Source: Pseudoips prasinana
Taxonomy: Eukaryota; Arthropoda; Insecta; Lepidoptera; Nolidae
Assembly (NCBI GenBank): GCA_951640165.1
Contig: OX621243.1
Span: forward strand, 992,001 to 1,056,000
Direction of reading: 5' to 3'
Length of the DNA: 64,000 bases
Part shown: positions 44,422 through 54,750 of the stretch, one piece after another
Numbering within the stretch: position 1 is the stretch's first letter
Layout: every line of letters begins with the position of its first letter
Notes under the pieces: generated by a model
Database searches by the model: none
What the model was told of the DNA's origin: nothing
What the model saw: the letters and a program-made list of their open reading frames with translations, nothing else
Position numbers and translations under genes: made by a program

Positions 44422-44510
44422 AAAATTACAAAGTCGTCTCTAAAAATGCTTAAAACAAAATACTTAGAGTATTCTGTTTTAAGCATTTTTAGAGACGACT
44501 TTGTAATTTT
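44422..44510. repeat. Fold-back palindrome P9 (43-bp arms, one mismatch, 3-nt loop)
   Basis: 44422-44464 pairs with 44468-44510 with a single mismatch; the loop is TAG. The left arm continues the repeat shared with 36690-36780, so the right arm looks like an added inverted copy. Confidence 0.9.
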
Positions 44511-47500
44511 AAGCACACTCAATACGAACCGTTATTTTAAATGTCGTGAATTTTATAATTATAAAAATCATTGTTGACTTAGTCATCATAAAATTTGTAT
44601 TTTGCCCGCAAATATGTTTAATATTGTATTTAAGCTATTTTAACGCCTAAAAAGGATTACCCTTTTTAGGCGGGATCGGCGTGAGATTGTAAACTAGGTT
44701 CTATTGTCAGCCTCGTAATAACTATCGCAAGTTTGAACAGCTCCGTTCCGAATGCCATCCTAGTATATCACCTATCAAGTTCATTAGAAAAGCCTAGATT
44801 TATTTGGTAGCACTCTACATAATACTTAGAGAGAGGTGTTCAAGAGGTGCCCAAAAAGAGGTCCTTACGAAACGTAATCCATCATCTTTAATTTATCCAG
44901 TAATACATTTTAAAAGCATGGATTAATATTATAAATTAACATCCCCGCACTGAACTTCCGTCATATTTTGTTATTCCCCAATTTAATATTTTAGAAGCTC
45001 CCAAATATTCGCAATTAGGATAATAGCACAAAGTTCAGGGACGAGCTGAAAGAGCCAAATAAATCACCTCCAACTTTGCCTTCATACTTCACAACGCATT
45101 TCTTTGCCTATCCATTTAGATAAACGTCAAGAGGAAATTTAATCAGCTTTGTTGATTTATTAAATTCTAAATAAAACTCTTAGATCTCGAGATGAGCTCA
45201 GAACATTGTGAACACTTCTTAAGATCTAGAGACTGTATTACTAATTGTGAAATGTTGAGCAGTTGAATCTAATAAATCTTGAATCTTTTGCTGTTCTATG
45301 ACTTCTTAGTTATTATCAGATTAATATTTACATAAAGTAGGTACCAGGTGCTGTGGTACTTAGTATTAGTAACCAAACTCTGTTAGTATTTACGTTCCGG
45401 GGTCACCCATCAACCATAACACGAGATTCGACACAGAGAGTCATGTGTTTTCCGATCTGTACCGCAAATCTTCGTGCGGTTCGCTCACATATTTTGTTGT
45501 TTTATTTCTTTCCTGATCTTAACAGAAAATTCTTTTAAAGAAAATTAAGTACGTATTAACCCCAATAAGCTTATTCGAGAGTGCAATCATTACAGGATTA
45601 GACAGGGCCTAATCAACCAAATTGTGCAGCATACTTACCCGAGCTTTTGTAATTCTTGGTAAAGCCTATACATGTAATCAGGCGCAACGGGAAGTAGGTG
45701 GGCACCTCACTTAATCCGCTCCTGTACCAGTTTCATTAACTATAATAGTTTATTAATATCTTAAGCAACCTCCTCGTAGGTACTAAAGGTAGCAAACGCG
45801 TTCTCGATTAGGCAAAACGGATACTACGAGATATTCCATGCTCTACTGCTTGAAGATTCAATTTCAAGATTCAAATGTAGGTGTGGATAAGTTATAAACA
45901 TAAAATTATTCAAGTCTGTAGGTGTGGATTTAATTATCCAATGGCCAAGAACTGGTAATATATTGACAAACAACCTTACTTGAATAACCTAAACACTACC
46001 TTTACAAGCCATCCTCATTTTCCCTAATATTAATTGTCAAAGACTCTAGCTAAATGTTTTATGTACGTACTGTAGCTTGTTATTGTATATTCACAGAATC
46101 TTCTTATTTAATTTGTTGGTACGTCCTCCCTAAACTTTACTCCAATTACAGTAATACAAATAAAACAATTCATTCAGAAGTACTAAATGTAACAGAAACA
46201 TTACCGCGCCAGCATATCGTTGGTAAAATTCGAAGAAGTTTAGTCTTCAGTAATAAAGGCGAGGTACGATTCAAAGTGTTTCCACGGAGATGCATTGGAG
46301 TGTACAAAAAGTGTAGGGTAGTTTACGAGGGGAAGACAATTCGCTATCGAATGGCTGATGACGTAATTGGAGCTAAACGGACTTTTTTGCTGATGGAAGT
46401 CGCTTCTATTGTTGGGCTTTATTTCGCATCCATTTGCCATATTCCTGGCTGGGGGAAATTGGTCATAAATCCTGCAATAAGGTGGTATTAGGATTCTTTT
46501 TGGTTTAGACTTTACACAAATATTAGCAATGTCGAATATGAATGTGTTGCATATATAACACTACTCAGATTTAAACATGCAACTTAGAGATAAATAGCTA
46601 ACATGTGATTTGTAAACTACAAGTATGTTCAAAATGACAGTATGAAAGTCTTTCCCCATTTAAAAACCCATACGTTTCCTATTCCAACAGATTAATTGAT
46701 CACTGGTGGGCAATTGGTCGTCAATAAAAAAGGCTGGCAGTTACGCAACCGCTGTATCTGCCCGCCGGCCGGCACCTCACATGCCGCATTAATTCGCAGC
46801 GACACGCCGCAACTAAATTACACCCGTAGACAACCTCCTCTCCCTTTGCTCCCCGACAACCCCCCTTGCATCCCTTTAGTGGCCGCCACGGGGGCTATTA
46901 GGCAGACACTTGATGTATACCTCGATATTTTCGACGAGGCAGGTAACACTTCTATTGGCGGAAATTGTAGTATAATACTTGTATCAGCACCGGACAACAC
47001 GAAAACAGTTTTGGCCAGCAAAAAATGAGGAAACTATTCTAATACTATCAATAAATTCCAAGATATTTCTTGTTTCCGGGAGCCAATCTTTTACACATTT
47101 ACAAATCGTGTCGATTGCCGATACCGATATTAGGAGCCTATTCAGTATATTCTAATAGTTTGAGAACCTATTTTATGGACAGAAAAATATGAGGAAATTA
47201 AAGAATTCTTTACCACAAAAAGGCCACGACACCGCTAGGCAGCTTCAGCTTTAGAGAAGCCAAAAAATTGCGATGTCTTTTAACACGAGCAAAATACTGG
47301 TAAGCGCAAAAAGTGTTAATCCCATAAAGTACTCTCGCTCGGTACGAGTATCTAAAGATTCGCGGAGGATGTCGGTTAATAATAATTCCGCGACGACATA
47401 CAGGTGTGATGCAGTTATATGACGTGGACAGATTAAAAAGTTAGGAGTGTGGGTGAACGCCCTGAGCGGGCTGCGGCTGTGCCAGAGCGAGTCAATATTC

Positions 47501-48951
47501 GTACGAGCAAAAAACCTACCGTCTCACTCACCTAATGTCATACTACGCTACTAATTTGAATGTTTTTAGTATTACTTAAATGATATTAGCTACTGTTTAA
47601 ATCCTCTCTTCATATTTTTTTTGTATGGCTATTGGCTACTGTTTTAAGAACATGACGCAAGGTTTACATAAATAATGGAGGATACTTAAGGATCGCCACC
47701 TCCTATGAACCTGAACTAATAAAAGAAAATCACTTAGTTAAATCAAAAAAATAATTAGCAAATAATATTGAACTTGCACCCTCTATCAAACCATGGTAGG
47801 TTTAGTTCCCGGCATAATAACTTGTCATACAAAAATAACTTACTTATTTTTTCGGGAAGTCAAAAGAACCATGGTATGATGGAGGGTACAGGTTGAATTC
47901 CTATTAGTAAAGTCCCAGTTTTGAGTTCAGATATTCGCTTTGCATCGCTATTAATGCTATAAAACTATAACCTATAAATTATTTTCAAGGAAAATTGAGA
48001 TTTCCCAGTCACGTTGTGTATTGTATGTATCGCTTTAGAATGTAATTCTGAACCGGTTTCCTCCATATACATGGAGATGTGATATTGTAAACAGTAGCCG
48101 TGTCTTATACTACACGTGTCGAGAGGCTGCCGCGCGCCGACTGGACAACTCCGTCGTTTATCAGCGCGCGGCATAATGGACCCATCAACTTGTCCCCGCT
48201 AAGTTCGCGTTTCTATACGCCCGTCCGTTGCACATGTACGCCGCCCAAACACCGTTCTCTTCTTTATAGCGTAACTGATACCGGGAGTAGATGAATGTCC
48301 CAATTCTGAAAAGCAGATATTAGCAGGTGTAAACTTAGTACGAGTCTGCAGAAACCAAAATGTGTCGACGAATTTGAGCTCGCATTAGGAACGAGGCGTT
48401 GTGATTGAAAATACTTATCACGCGATCTCGCTCTTTGAAAGTGCAAGATGGATATGTTTTATCCCCATTACCTATAAATTTATTTATCTTAACTAAATGA
48501 AGGAGGGGAATGTCAGAAGCAAAATAGATTTATTAACGGAGGTCGTATAAAAATAAAAACCACTCAAGTTCGCAGTAGGGTGGTTTTCAAGCGACGAAAG
48601 CACCGTAGCTTCCTTGGGCGTATGAAAAGCTAAGTAATAAGCCGATTATTTTTTTCTATGATTTAAAGCTACACTAGTAATAAATTCCGCTTCATTTTCG
48701 TGTAATATTCACGTATACATCTGTCCACTGCAAATATTTCAGATGGATCACAATTTGGATTGGTTTATTTTTCGTTTATAATAAATCGAAAAGAAGTTAA
48801 CATTAAGCAGTCTGTTCTGCCATAAAACCTTTCATATGCCTCTAAAATATAATTATTTTCTTGTTTGCAATATAGTAATGTTAAATATACCTATGGTAGA
48901 CAGACAGCTGGGAGGTGGACGGACTGAGTCGATTAAGTTACCCCATTTTGT

Positions 48952-49066
48952 TATGGAAAAACAAACTTGTCTTAAAACAGAAATTGAGAATCTCAATTTC
49001 TGTTTTAAGACAAGACAAAATGAGAATATCTTAATTTCTGTTTTAAGACAAGTTTGTTTTTCCATA
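48952..49066. repeat. Compound fold-back P10 (three inverted units)
   Basis: 48966-48989 and 48991-49014 form a perfect 24-bp palindrome around one base. A further copy at 49033-49066 is the perfect 34-bp inverse of 48952-48985. Thus one AAACAGAAATT-containing unit occurs once forward and twice inverted, and alternative hairpins can form. Open frames on both strands over it are shadows. Confidence 0.9.
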
Positions 49067-49419
49067 TATTTCTCATAAAAATTTTGAAATATATACTGCA
49101 TTGCTTAAATATTGACGCTTGACGATAAATTTCATCATAAGGAAGTTCGGAACCATGCACTTAACCTCTGATATCAGATTACGGTTCGCTGTCGCGTTAG
49201 TTTAAGAATAGTCGAGTCACTTGACGCACGTGTGTATGCACAGAGCTGAACGGCCCCTGTCCCCTTCAGGGAACATTCCAAGTATACGATCGCGTGAACA
49301 ATTAAGCAGCTTGCAATAATAATTAAAACGCGCGCCAGATTGACCGCTCCGCTGATTCGTAAGCAAATTAGGTTATCAAGTCAATATAATTATTTTCAAT
49401 TATAACGCGTATGTGGACC

Positions 49420-49535
49420 GATCGATAGTGGCGCCATCGCCGCCATTTTGTCGCAGTGTATAGCACTAAGCACACGTCCCCGTCTTCCTTCACTCGCTCG
49501 TCTTTTTTCAGTTACAAGACAAAACAATCCGTGAG
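49420..49535. promoter_or_regulatory. Candidate intronic promoter/regulatory island
   Basis: The patch is GC-richer than its surroundings and carries CGCCGCCATTTTG (49438-49450), a YY1/Pho-type site. A TCAGTT initiator-like sequence lies near 49507, and a GTGAGT donor-like sequence near 49531. It lies 1.4 kb upstream of exon 3. An alternative first exon of the host gene is possible, but this is inference from motifs only. Confidence 0.25.
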
Positions 49536-50183
49536 TTTTTATTCATTTTTGCCCGTCTGCCGGCTGCATTACATTTGTTTATCTTGCGCTTGGCTTCAAA
49601 TTAGAAATTCTTTTGTCTCCGCACTTTTTTAATTGCAAAAAGGAAGGAAATGGCTTTCTAAAGAAAGAAAAACATCGTGTGATAATAATAAATGCGTAGT
49701 GACAGCGACGGTATCGGCTGGTGGCGGTGTTCAGTACTTATTAAGAGTCGTGTATTAGACGCACATTGTCGTGTTCTAAAGAGACTGTGAAATGAGCTTA
49801 AGTATCCCAGTAGTTAAAGATGCTTCCTAACTAAAGCTTACCACTATTTTTATGCACTGAGAAATAAAAAGCCATTGCAATCCATTCATAGAATTCAAAT
49901 ATTCAAAATTTAGGTTTAGAGTACGTGTGATCACAAGAAATGATTTCGACAAGTGTCTATAGATGGACTACTACTCTTGCCAGCAGTCTACATTGACAGC
50001 TGTTTGATTCTGACAAAAACATCCTCGCAGGAGCATCACGATCGACATTGAAGTTACTGAACCAACTTGGGACCCGTAAGTTAGGTGTATAGACAACCCT
50101 AATAGATGGGTTTAGGCAGATGACACGGTGAAAGCATGTGAATATAGTAACGAACGGCAGACAATGCGAAGTCCATTGTCTAG

Positions 50184-50239
50184 GTCACTGCGCTCCTATA
50201 TACAGATACAGATATATTTGTATATAGGAGCGCAGTGAC
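50184..50239. repeat. Fold-back palindrome P11 (perfect 21-bp arms)
   Basis: 50184-50204 pairs exactly with 50219-50239 around a 14-nt loop; the outer sequence is GTCACTGCGCTCC. It lies 740 bp upstream of exon 3. Confidence 0.9.
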
Positions 50240-50979
50240 AGTACAGGTGATGGAACTCTTACTGTCACACCAAATGTTGTTAAAGCAGTCAAGTACTGGG
50301 GTAAATATCACTCACACAGATTCAGATATATCATCCAAACTTATAGAGATGGCTAAAACTTATTAAATAATACTATATGTTAACATAATTATTGGAATAT
50401 TTGGTTTGGCTTTGTAGGGAAATTAATTCAACTGGCTAACCTTTTGAAAATGTCGCGATAATGCCACGTGCTTAAGAAACGGATCTCTATATTTAAAAGC
50501 ACATCTGTAAATTCTTTACATAGAGTAATTACTTTCCATACAATTCAAACGGAAGATTCATTCGGAGACATACAATTATTCAAATCTGTAACAGATGTTT
50601 CATGGCTCAATATAAAAACATCATTAACCGGTTTGTATGGAATCAGGTGTGTTGCAGGGCAGTGTACTAGGGCCTCACCTCATACTTAATAAATAATACG
50701 ATAGTAAGCAAGAGAAAGTGGAATGACTGATTGCGATTTAGTGAAACCCCAAAATGTTGAACTCAGAACTTCTATTTGCTCAAAAGCTTCCACTTACTTT
50801 CAATAGCTCGCTACATCTTAACTGATTCCATTTTATTCTATCAGACAGAGATTATTGGTGGAAATGAACCCCTTTTGTGTAATAGCCGATAGGTCCCATT
50901 AGAAATGATTCGGATACCATATATGTTAGGCATGTCATACGCATGTTGTCTCGCCGTGTCTGATGGTGGGGTGGTGCAG

Positions 50980-51117
50980 GTGATCAACGGCGCGCCGGTG
51001 TGCGCGGAGTCGCGGCGGCGCGGCGCGTCGTCCCCGCCGCCCGCCGCGCCCGAGAAGCGCAAGTGGCCCGCGCCGCCGCCCGCGCGCGCGCCCTCCGACG
51101 ACGACGACGACACCAAG
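50980..51117 (+). CDS. Host gene, exon 3 of the visible set (KRKW basic patch and poly-Asp)
   Basis: The exon runs from a GGTGGTGCAG acceptor to an AAG|GTACCG donor and is exactly 46 codons, phase 0 at both ends. It starts VINGAPVCAESRRRG, has a proline/alanine-rich middle with a KRKW basic patch near residues 26-29, a second PPPAR stretch, and ends SDDDDDTK. GC content is extreme compared with the AT-rich flanks, and the boundary coincides with the splice sites. The basic patch could act in nuclear import (inference). The opposite strand has a 103-codon open frame here, which is a by-product of the GC bias. Product not recognised. Confidence 0.8.
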
Positions 51118-52000
51118 GTACCGCGTACTAACACCGCATTCATTAGTGCCATCGTGTGCGATTACTGACTCTTCACTTCTTTGAATTTCTTTACAACAAA
51201 TATATTCGCTGCCCTAGTTCAACAGTAAGATATGTTGAACAAAGTATGTTTTGAGTTATTCATACTTTTATGATTTTAGTGTCATTAATTCACTCGTTGT
51301 TAATTGAAACGTGGTTGATTTTTTAAAACTATAGTTTGTTTTAATGTGTTACGGAGTTATTTATATTTCAATATGAATAAAATAATTTGTATATTAGTTT
51401 TAAGGCTTTTAATGGTAAGATAACCTTATATTGAACTCAGACTAAATAAAACAAGTTTTGTATTTTTAATCTTGTCTCTAAAATGGTTTATTAAAAATTA
51501 AGTTTATATTGTAACTCATAGAGTTATTGTTTTTTGTTTTGTTTAAGAAATACTAAAGATTTATCCAACCAAGCTTCCAAATTTATGGTAAATCAGCAGA
51601 GATCGACATAATTTTAAGATATCTTAGTATTACAGCACATCGATATTTGAGAATGTAAGTTGTCCGACTAAATCCGCGGAAATGTTTGGTAACGGGATAG
51701 GAAAATTAATTAAAACTGAGAAATTAGTTTGCTTGTAATGTATTATTTATTACCTAGTATCGTAATTGCACAAATCAGTCTCATATTATCAGTTAAAATC
51801 TTTTTATTATTTTTGCACAAGTCAGTTTAACTATGTATTATAATAATCAGTCAGTGCTATAATGTTATTTATTTTATGTGAATCTTAATGGCACAAATAG
51901 GTAATTCTTATAATGCAGCTAAAATTTAGTATTATAATAAAATTAAAATAATATATAATTAATTAATACCAATAGAATTAATAGTTAATCTACTCGTTAC

Positions 52001-53435
52001 AGGCTTATCGAGAGATAAATAGTACGCGTAATTTAATTTTCTGGAAGCCTCTTCGCGTCTGTATTTTCGCGGTGTTGTTACTTCCATACATTTGCTTTAT
52101 AAAATCACGCTGACGAGAACGATTACCCATATGATAAAAATTATCGAATGTAGTTTGCCTCTGATCTTCATTAAATTTTAAGCTACACTTCAATCTACAC
52201 TTTTGACCGCAGCTCATTCCCATTTTCTTGGCTCTCTTTTCACGTCCAGATGATGTCACATAAAATTGACCAGTATTTATTAAAAGCTGCTTTTTGTTTT
52301 TGGTCCAATTTTTCTCATTCCGGATTCTTTTCTTGGGTAGCCGCTCACTATCAATGTTATCCAGTACAGGGATTTGACGAAGCACCGATGTTGAAATAAT
52401 ATCTGAATCAATCGAAGAATCGATGTGTGCAGGGTCCGGGTGATAATCGTCATCTGTGTCTGAAGCACTAAAATCACCAATCGCGCCCTGCAACTAAGTA
52501 ATACTTGAGTAAAATGGAAATCGATTGCAAGTAGGTACATTCCACTCGTAATAATAACAATTTCTATAATGTACAAACTTTAAACTACCTACAAAATTGA
52601 ACACAGCTTACGTCATTTTGTTGCTCCTCATTTACTGTATTATCAATTGATCGAAGATTTTCAACACAATATTCACTATTTTGCAATAGAGATGGTGACA
52701 ATGATTTTTCTCTTCCTTTTATTCAATACACTATTTACAAGGCGTCAAAAAATTCGTCCACATCGCTATCGACTGGAAGTGAGCCCAAAAGACTGGCGGC
52801 ATTGCCACGTTGTATGGCAATGCTTATCCTCTGTCCGAGGTAAAAGCCAGCCCTTGGGTCACGCGAACTGTCAACTAAACGTTTAGCTAGTTCTTTAAAT
52901 AAAACGTGAGCGCTCGGACCCCACGGTCCAAGAGTACTGTTTCTAAAATTTGTACATTCTGAAAATAAACACGAATAAAATTATACGGGTACAGAAAACA
53001 AGCAGGTTGGTCTGGTATAACTTTTAACATAAGTTTGTATAATTTTTAGATAGTTTTCATAATCATCATACTATAATTATAAATATTATTTACCTGTAAG
53101 TCATCAATCATAACCTTATCACTTGTTGTTTCTTCCATGCATACTTCGTATGCAACTTGTACCAATTCATTTTGTTTTTCCGGTAAAATTGGCGGGACCC
53201 CGACCGGTGGTGATAGCCGTTCTTGAATAATCTATTACAATAAAACAATTAAATAGGTAGGTACAAAATGAAAACAATACAATGTTATTTGCGAATACCG
53301 TTATTAAAGAATCACAAAAACAATTCACATTAGTTTCAATAAGTAAGTAGGTACTTTGTTTGAAATTAATCTTATGGAACTTACCTCACGAGTTTGGTTG
53401 TTTGCTAGTTGAACTAATAATCTCCCACGTTTCAT
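52001..53435 (-). pseudogene. Multi-exon transposon-type gene, 5' part, decayed
   Basis: Antisense to the host gene. Candidate exons on the minus strand: 53385-53435 (MKRGRLLVQLANNQTRE, donor GTAAGT), 53094-53231 (IIQERLSPPVGVPPILP..., donor GTAAAT), 52612-52722 (SLSPSLLQNSEYCVENL..., donor GTAAGC) and 52001-52487 (GAIGDFSASDTDDDYHP, acceptor TTGCAG). The last contains a KNWTKNKKQLLINTG block and a Cys-containing GQKCRLKCSLKFNEDQRQT block followed by NRSRQRDFIKQ. I recognise this as the N-terminal part of a recurrent transposon-associated family in arthropods, superfamily unnamed. A TATG duplication after FIKQM shifts the frame; the other frame continues PRKYRREEASRKLNYAYYLS to a possible donor at 52000. 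The C-terminal part is absent. Confidence 0.6.
52735..52958 (-). CDS. Exon-like segment with WGP and QRISIAIQRGNAAS motifs
   Basis: After a TTTTCAG acceptor (AG complement at 52959-52960) the frame reads CTNFRNSTLGPWGPSAH, LFKELAKRLVDSSRDPRAG, QRISIAIQRGNAASLLG and ends DEFFDAL at a TAA. I know this block as a repeatedly seen terminal segment of unnamed, probably transposon-borne proteins. It sits between candidate exons of the gene at 52001-53435 but is one base out of phase with the exon at 53094-53231. It is therefore either an alternative terminal exon with a missed splice, a separate gene's last exon, or decayed. The frame itself is intact to its stop. Confidence 0.45.
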
Positions 53436-54540
53436 TGCGACTGATACTTGTACGAAAATTGTAACAAAAATACTTACTTAAAAAGATCAATTAATTATGA
53501 CGTAGGTGACACAAATATTATACCAATAACAACAACAGCAAGGCACAGACACAGACTGTTTGCGAAACTAGCATGCATTGTATTGGAAGCGCGGGGTACC
53601 GGCCCGGGGGGGTGTCGCGCGACATTCGACGAACCGAACGAAAAATCAGTGCGCCCAAAGACTACTATAGTATACTGGGTGCGCCTCACGCAGCCGCGTG
53701 ATGCGGACATCTTATTGGATGAGTAGGTAGGTTATTTTAAAATGTCCTAGAAAGAAAATATAATTTAACGATTTTTTAGTTAAACACTCGGACAATTTAA
53801 GATGTCTAAACATAGAAATGTTTTAATAATTCCATATAAGGACATTTGAAGAAGTCTCTGTGTAGAAATAAAAGAAAAGTAAAAATCTGCATGACTTTAT
53901 AAATATCTTAAGATGTCAGAATCTTGAACTAAAGGTCGTTAAAAATATGCTTAAATGTCTCAGTGAGACATTGAAATTTAGGCACTTTGGTTGCGTTTTA
54001 CAAATATCTGATTTTTGAACCAGATAGAAGAGCAATTTTTTCACATGAAACAAAACTTATCTCAATTTTGTTGTTTTTTAAGATATCTTACTGTTGAACT
54101 AGGACAGCGATATCTAATACTCTATCTCTGTAAGGACCATGATTTGAGAGTAAATTACCGATTATTTTCGGCTTGCTGTAATTTTTTACGGGTCCTTTTC
54201 TGGATTTATTATAGCAACCTATTCTGTTTATTAGTTGTTCAATTATTTGAATACAATTTCTATCTTCTCCTAGTTCTAATCAACACTTAACATTGTAGGT
54301 GAAGGCTGTTTAAAGGACGAATGATTAAAAGTTTTAAGAAAGCCCTTATTATTTCTGAAGTCATTCACCAGGACTGTGATTAGTATTATCTCCTTGCAAC
54401 TGGACGACCAAGTTTACTAAAGTATTGTGTCACGAAGAATAATAGGACTTTGCCGTAGTTTTTCTCCTTATGTCTTCTTAAGAACAGTCTACAAGATATG
54501 GTTGATCTCATATTGAAGTGAGGATCTAATGGTTCCGCAG

Positions 54541-54750
54541 GTGGAGACTCCAGTGCGGTTCCGCACATCTCCTCCTCTAGAAGCGCTAAAGCCTCGGCGC
54601 AGCGCCTGTGGGTGTGGCGGCGCGGGGACGGGCGCGGGGGCGGGCGCGGGGAGCGGGGCGCGTGCGCCGCCGTCACCGCGGCGGCGCCGAATGCCACTGC
54701 CACCGCCGCGGCGCCACCGGCCAGCACTCGATTTTGATAAGATGCAACAG
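54541..54750 (+). CDS. Host gene, exon 4 of the visible set (Gly/Ala tract and Arg cluster)
   Basis: The exon is 210 nt (70 codons), phase 0 at both ends, between a GGTTCCGCAG acceptor and a CAG|GTTTGT donor. It begins VETPVRFRTSPPLEAL, continues with KPRR and a CGC motif, then an alternating Gly/Ala tract (about residues 25-40), PPSPRRRR and a His/Arg/Pro stretch, and ends LDFDKMQQ. The GC-rich low-complexity middle looks disordered. The conserved-looking ends (PVRFRTSPPLEAL and LDFDKMQQ) are the best baits for naming the gene. No in-frame exon that I can support follows before the window ends, so the gene continues to the right. Antisense open frames over this exon are compositional shadows. 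Confidence 0.8.

Larger units (their letters stand above)
42845..50979 (+). other. Putative intron (8.1 kb) of the host gene
   Basis: This interval has no recognised coding exon. It contains the palindromes at 44422, 48966 and 50184, a repeat shared with 36693 (near 44379), and moderately GC-rich islands near 46740-46900, 47440-47530, 48110-48250 and 49420-49510. Most of 42850-44350, 44530-48090 and 48260-48940 shows nothing I can name. An open frame at 46054-46491 (145 codons, +) has no recognisable domain and may be chance. Confidence 0.4.
51118..54540 (+). other. Putative intron (3.4 kb) hosting an antisense transposon-type gene
   Basis: The intron between exons 3 and 4 carries the decayed antisense gene at 52001-53435. 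I see nothing in 51118-52000 (very AT-rich) or 53720-54540 beyond AT-rich sequence. A GC-rich patch at 53585-53705 lies just upstream of the antisense gene's start and may be its promoter region or the element's end. Confidence 0.4.

Noticed and set aside
46054..46491. 145-codon plus-strand open frame as a gene
   Set aside because: No recognisable motif and no clear codon bias; not supported beyond length.
50841..51152. A 103-codon antisense open frame over exon 3, rich in Gly, Ser and Arg
   Set aside because: It overlaps a GC-rich exon with good splice sites on the other strand; GC-rich coding DNA is often open in antisense. No domain is recognisable.
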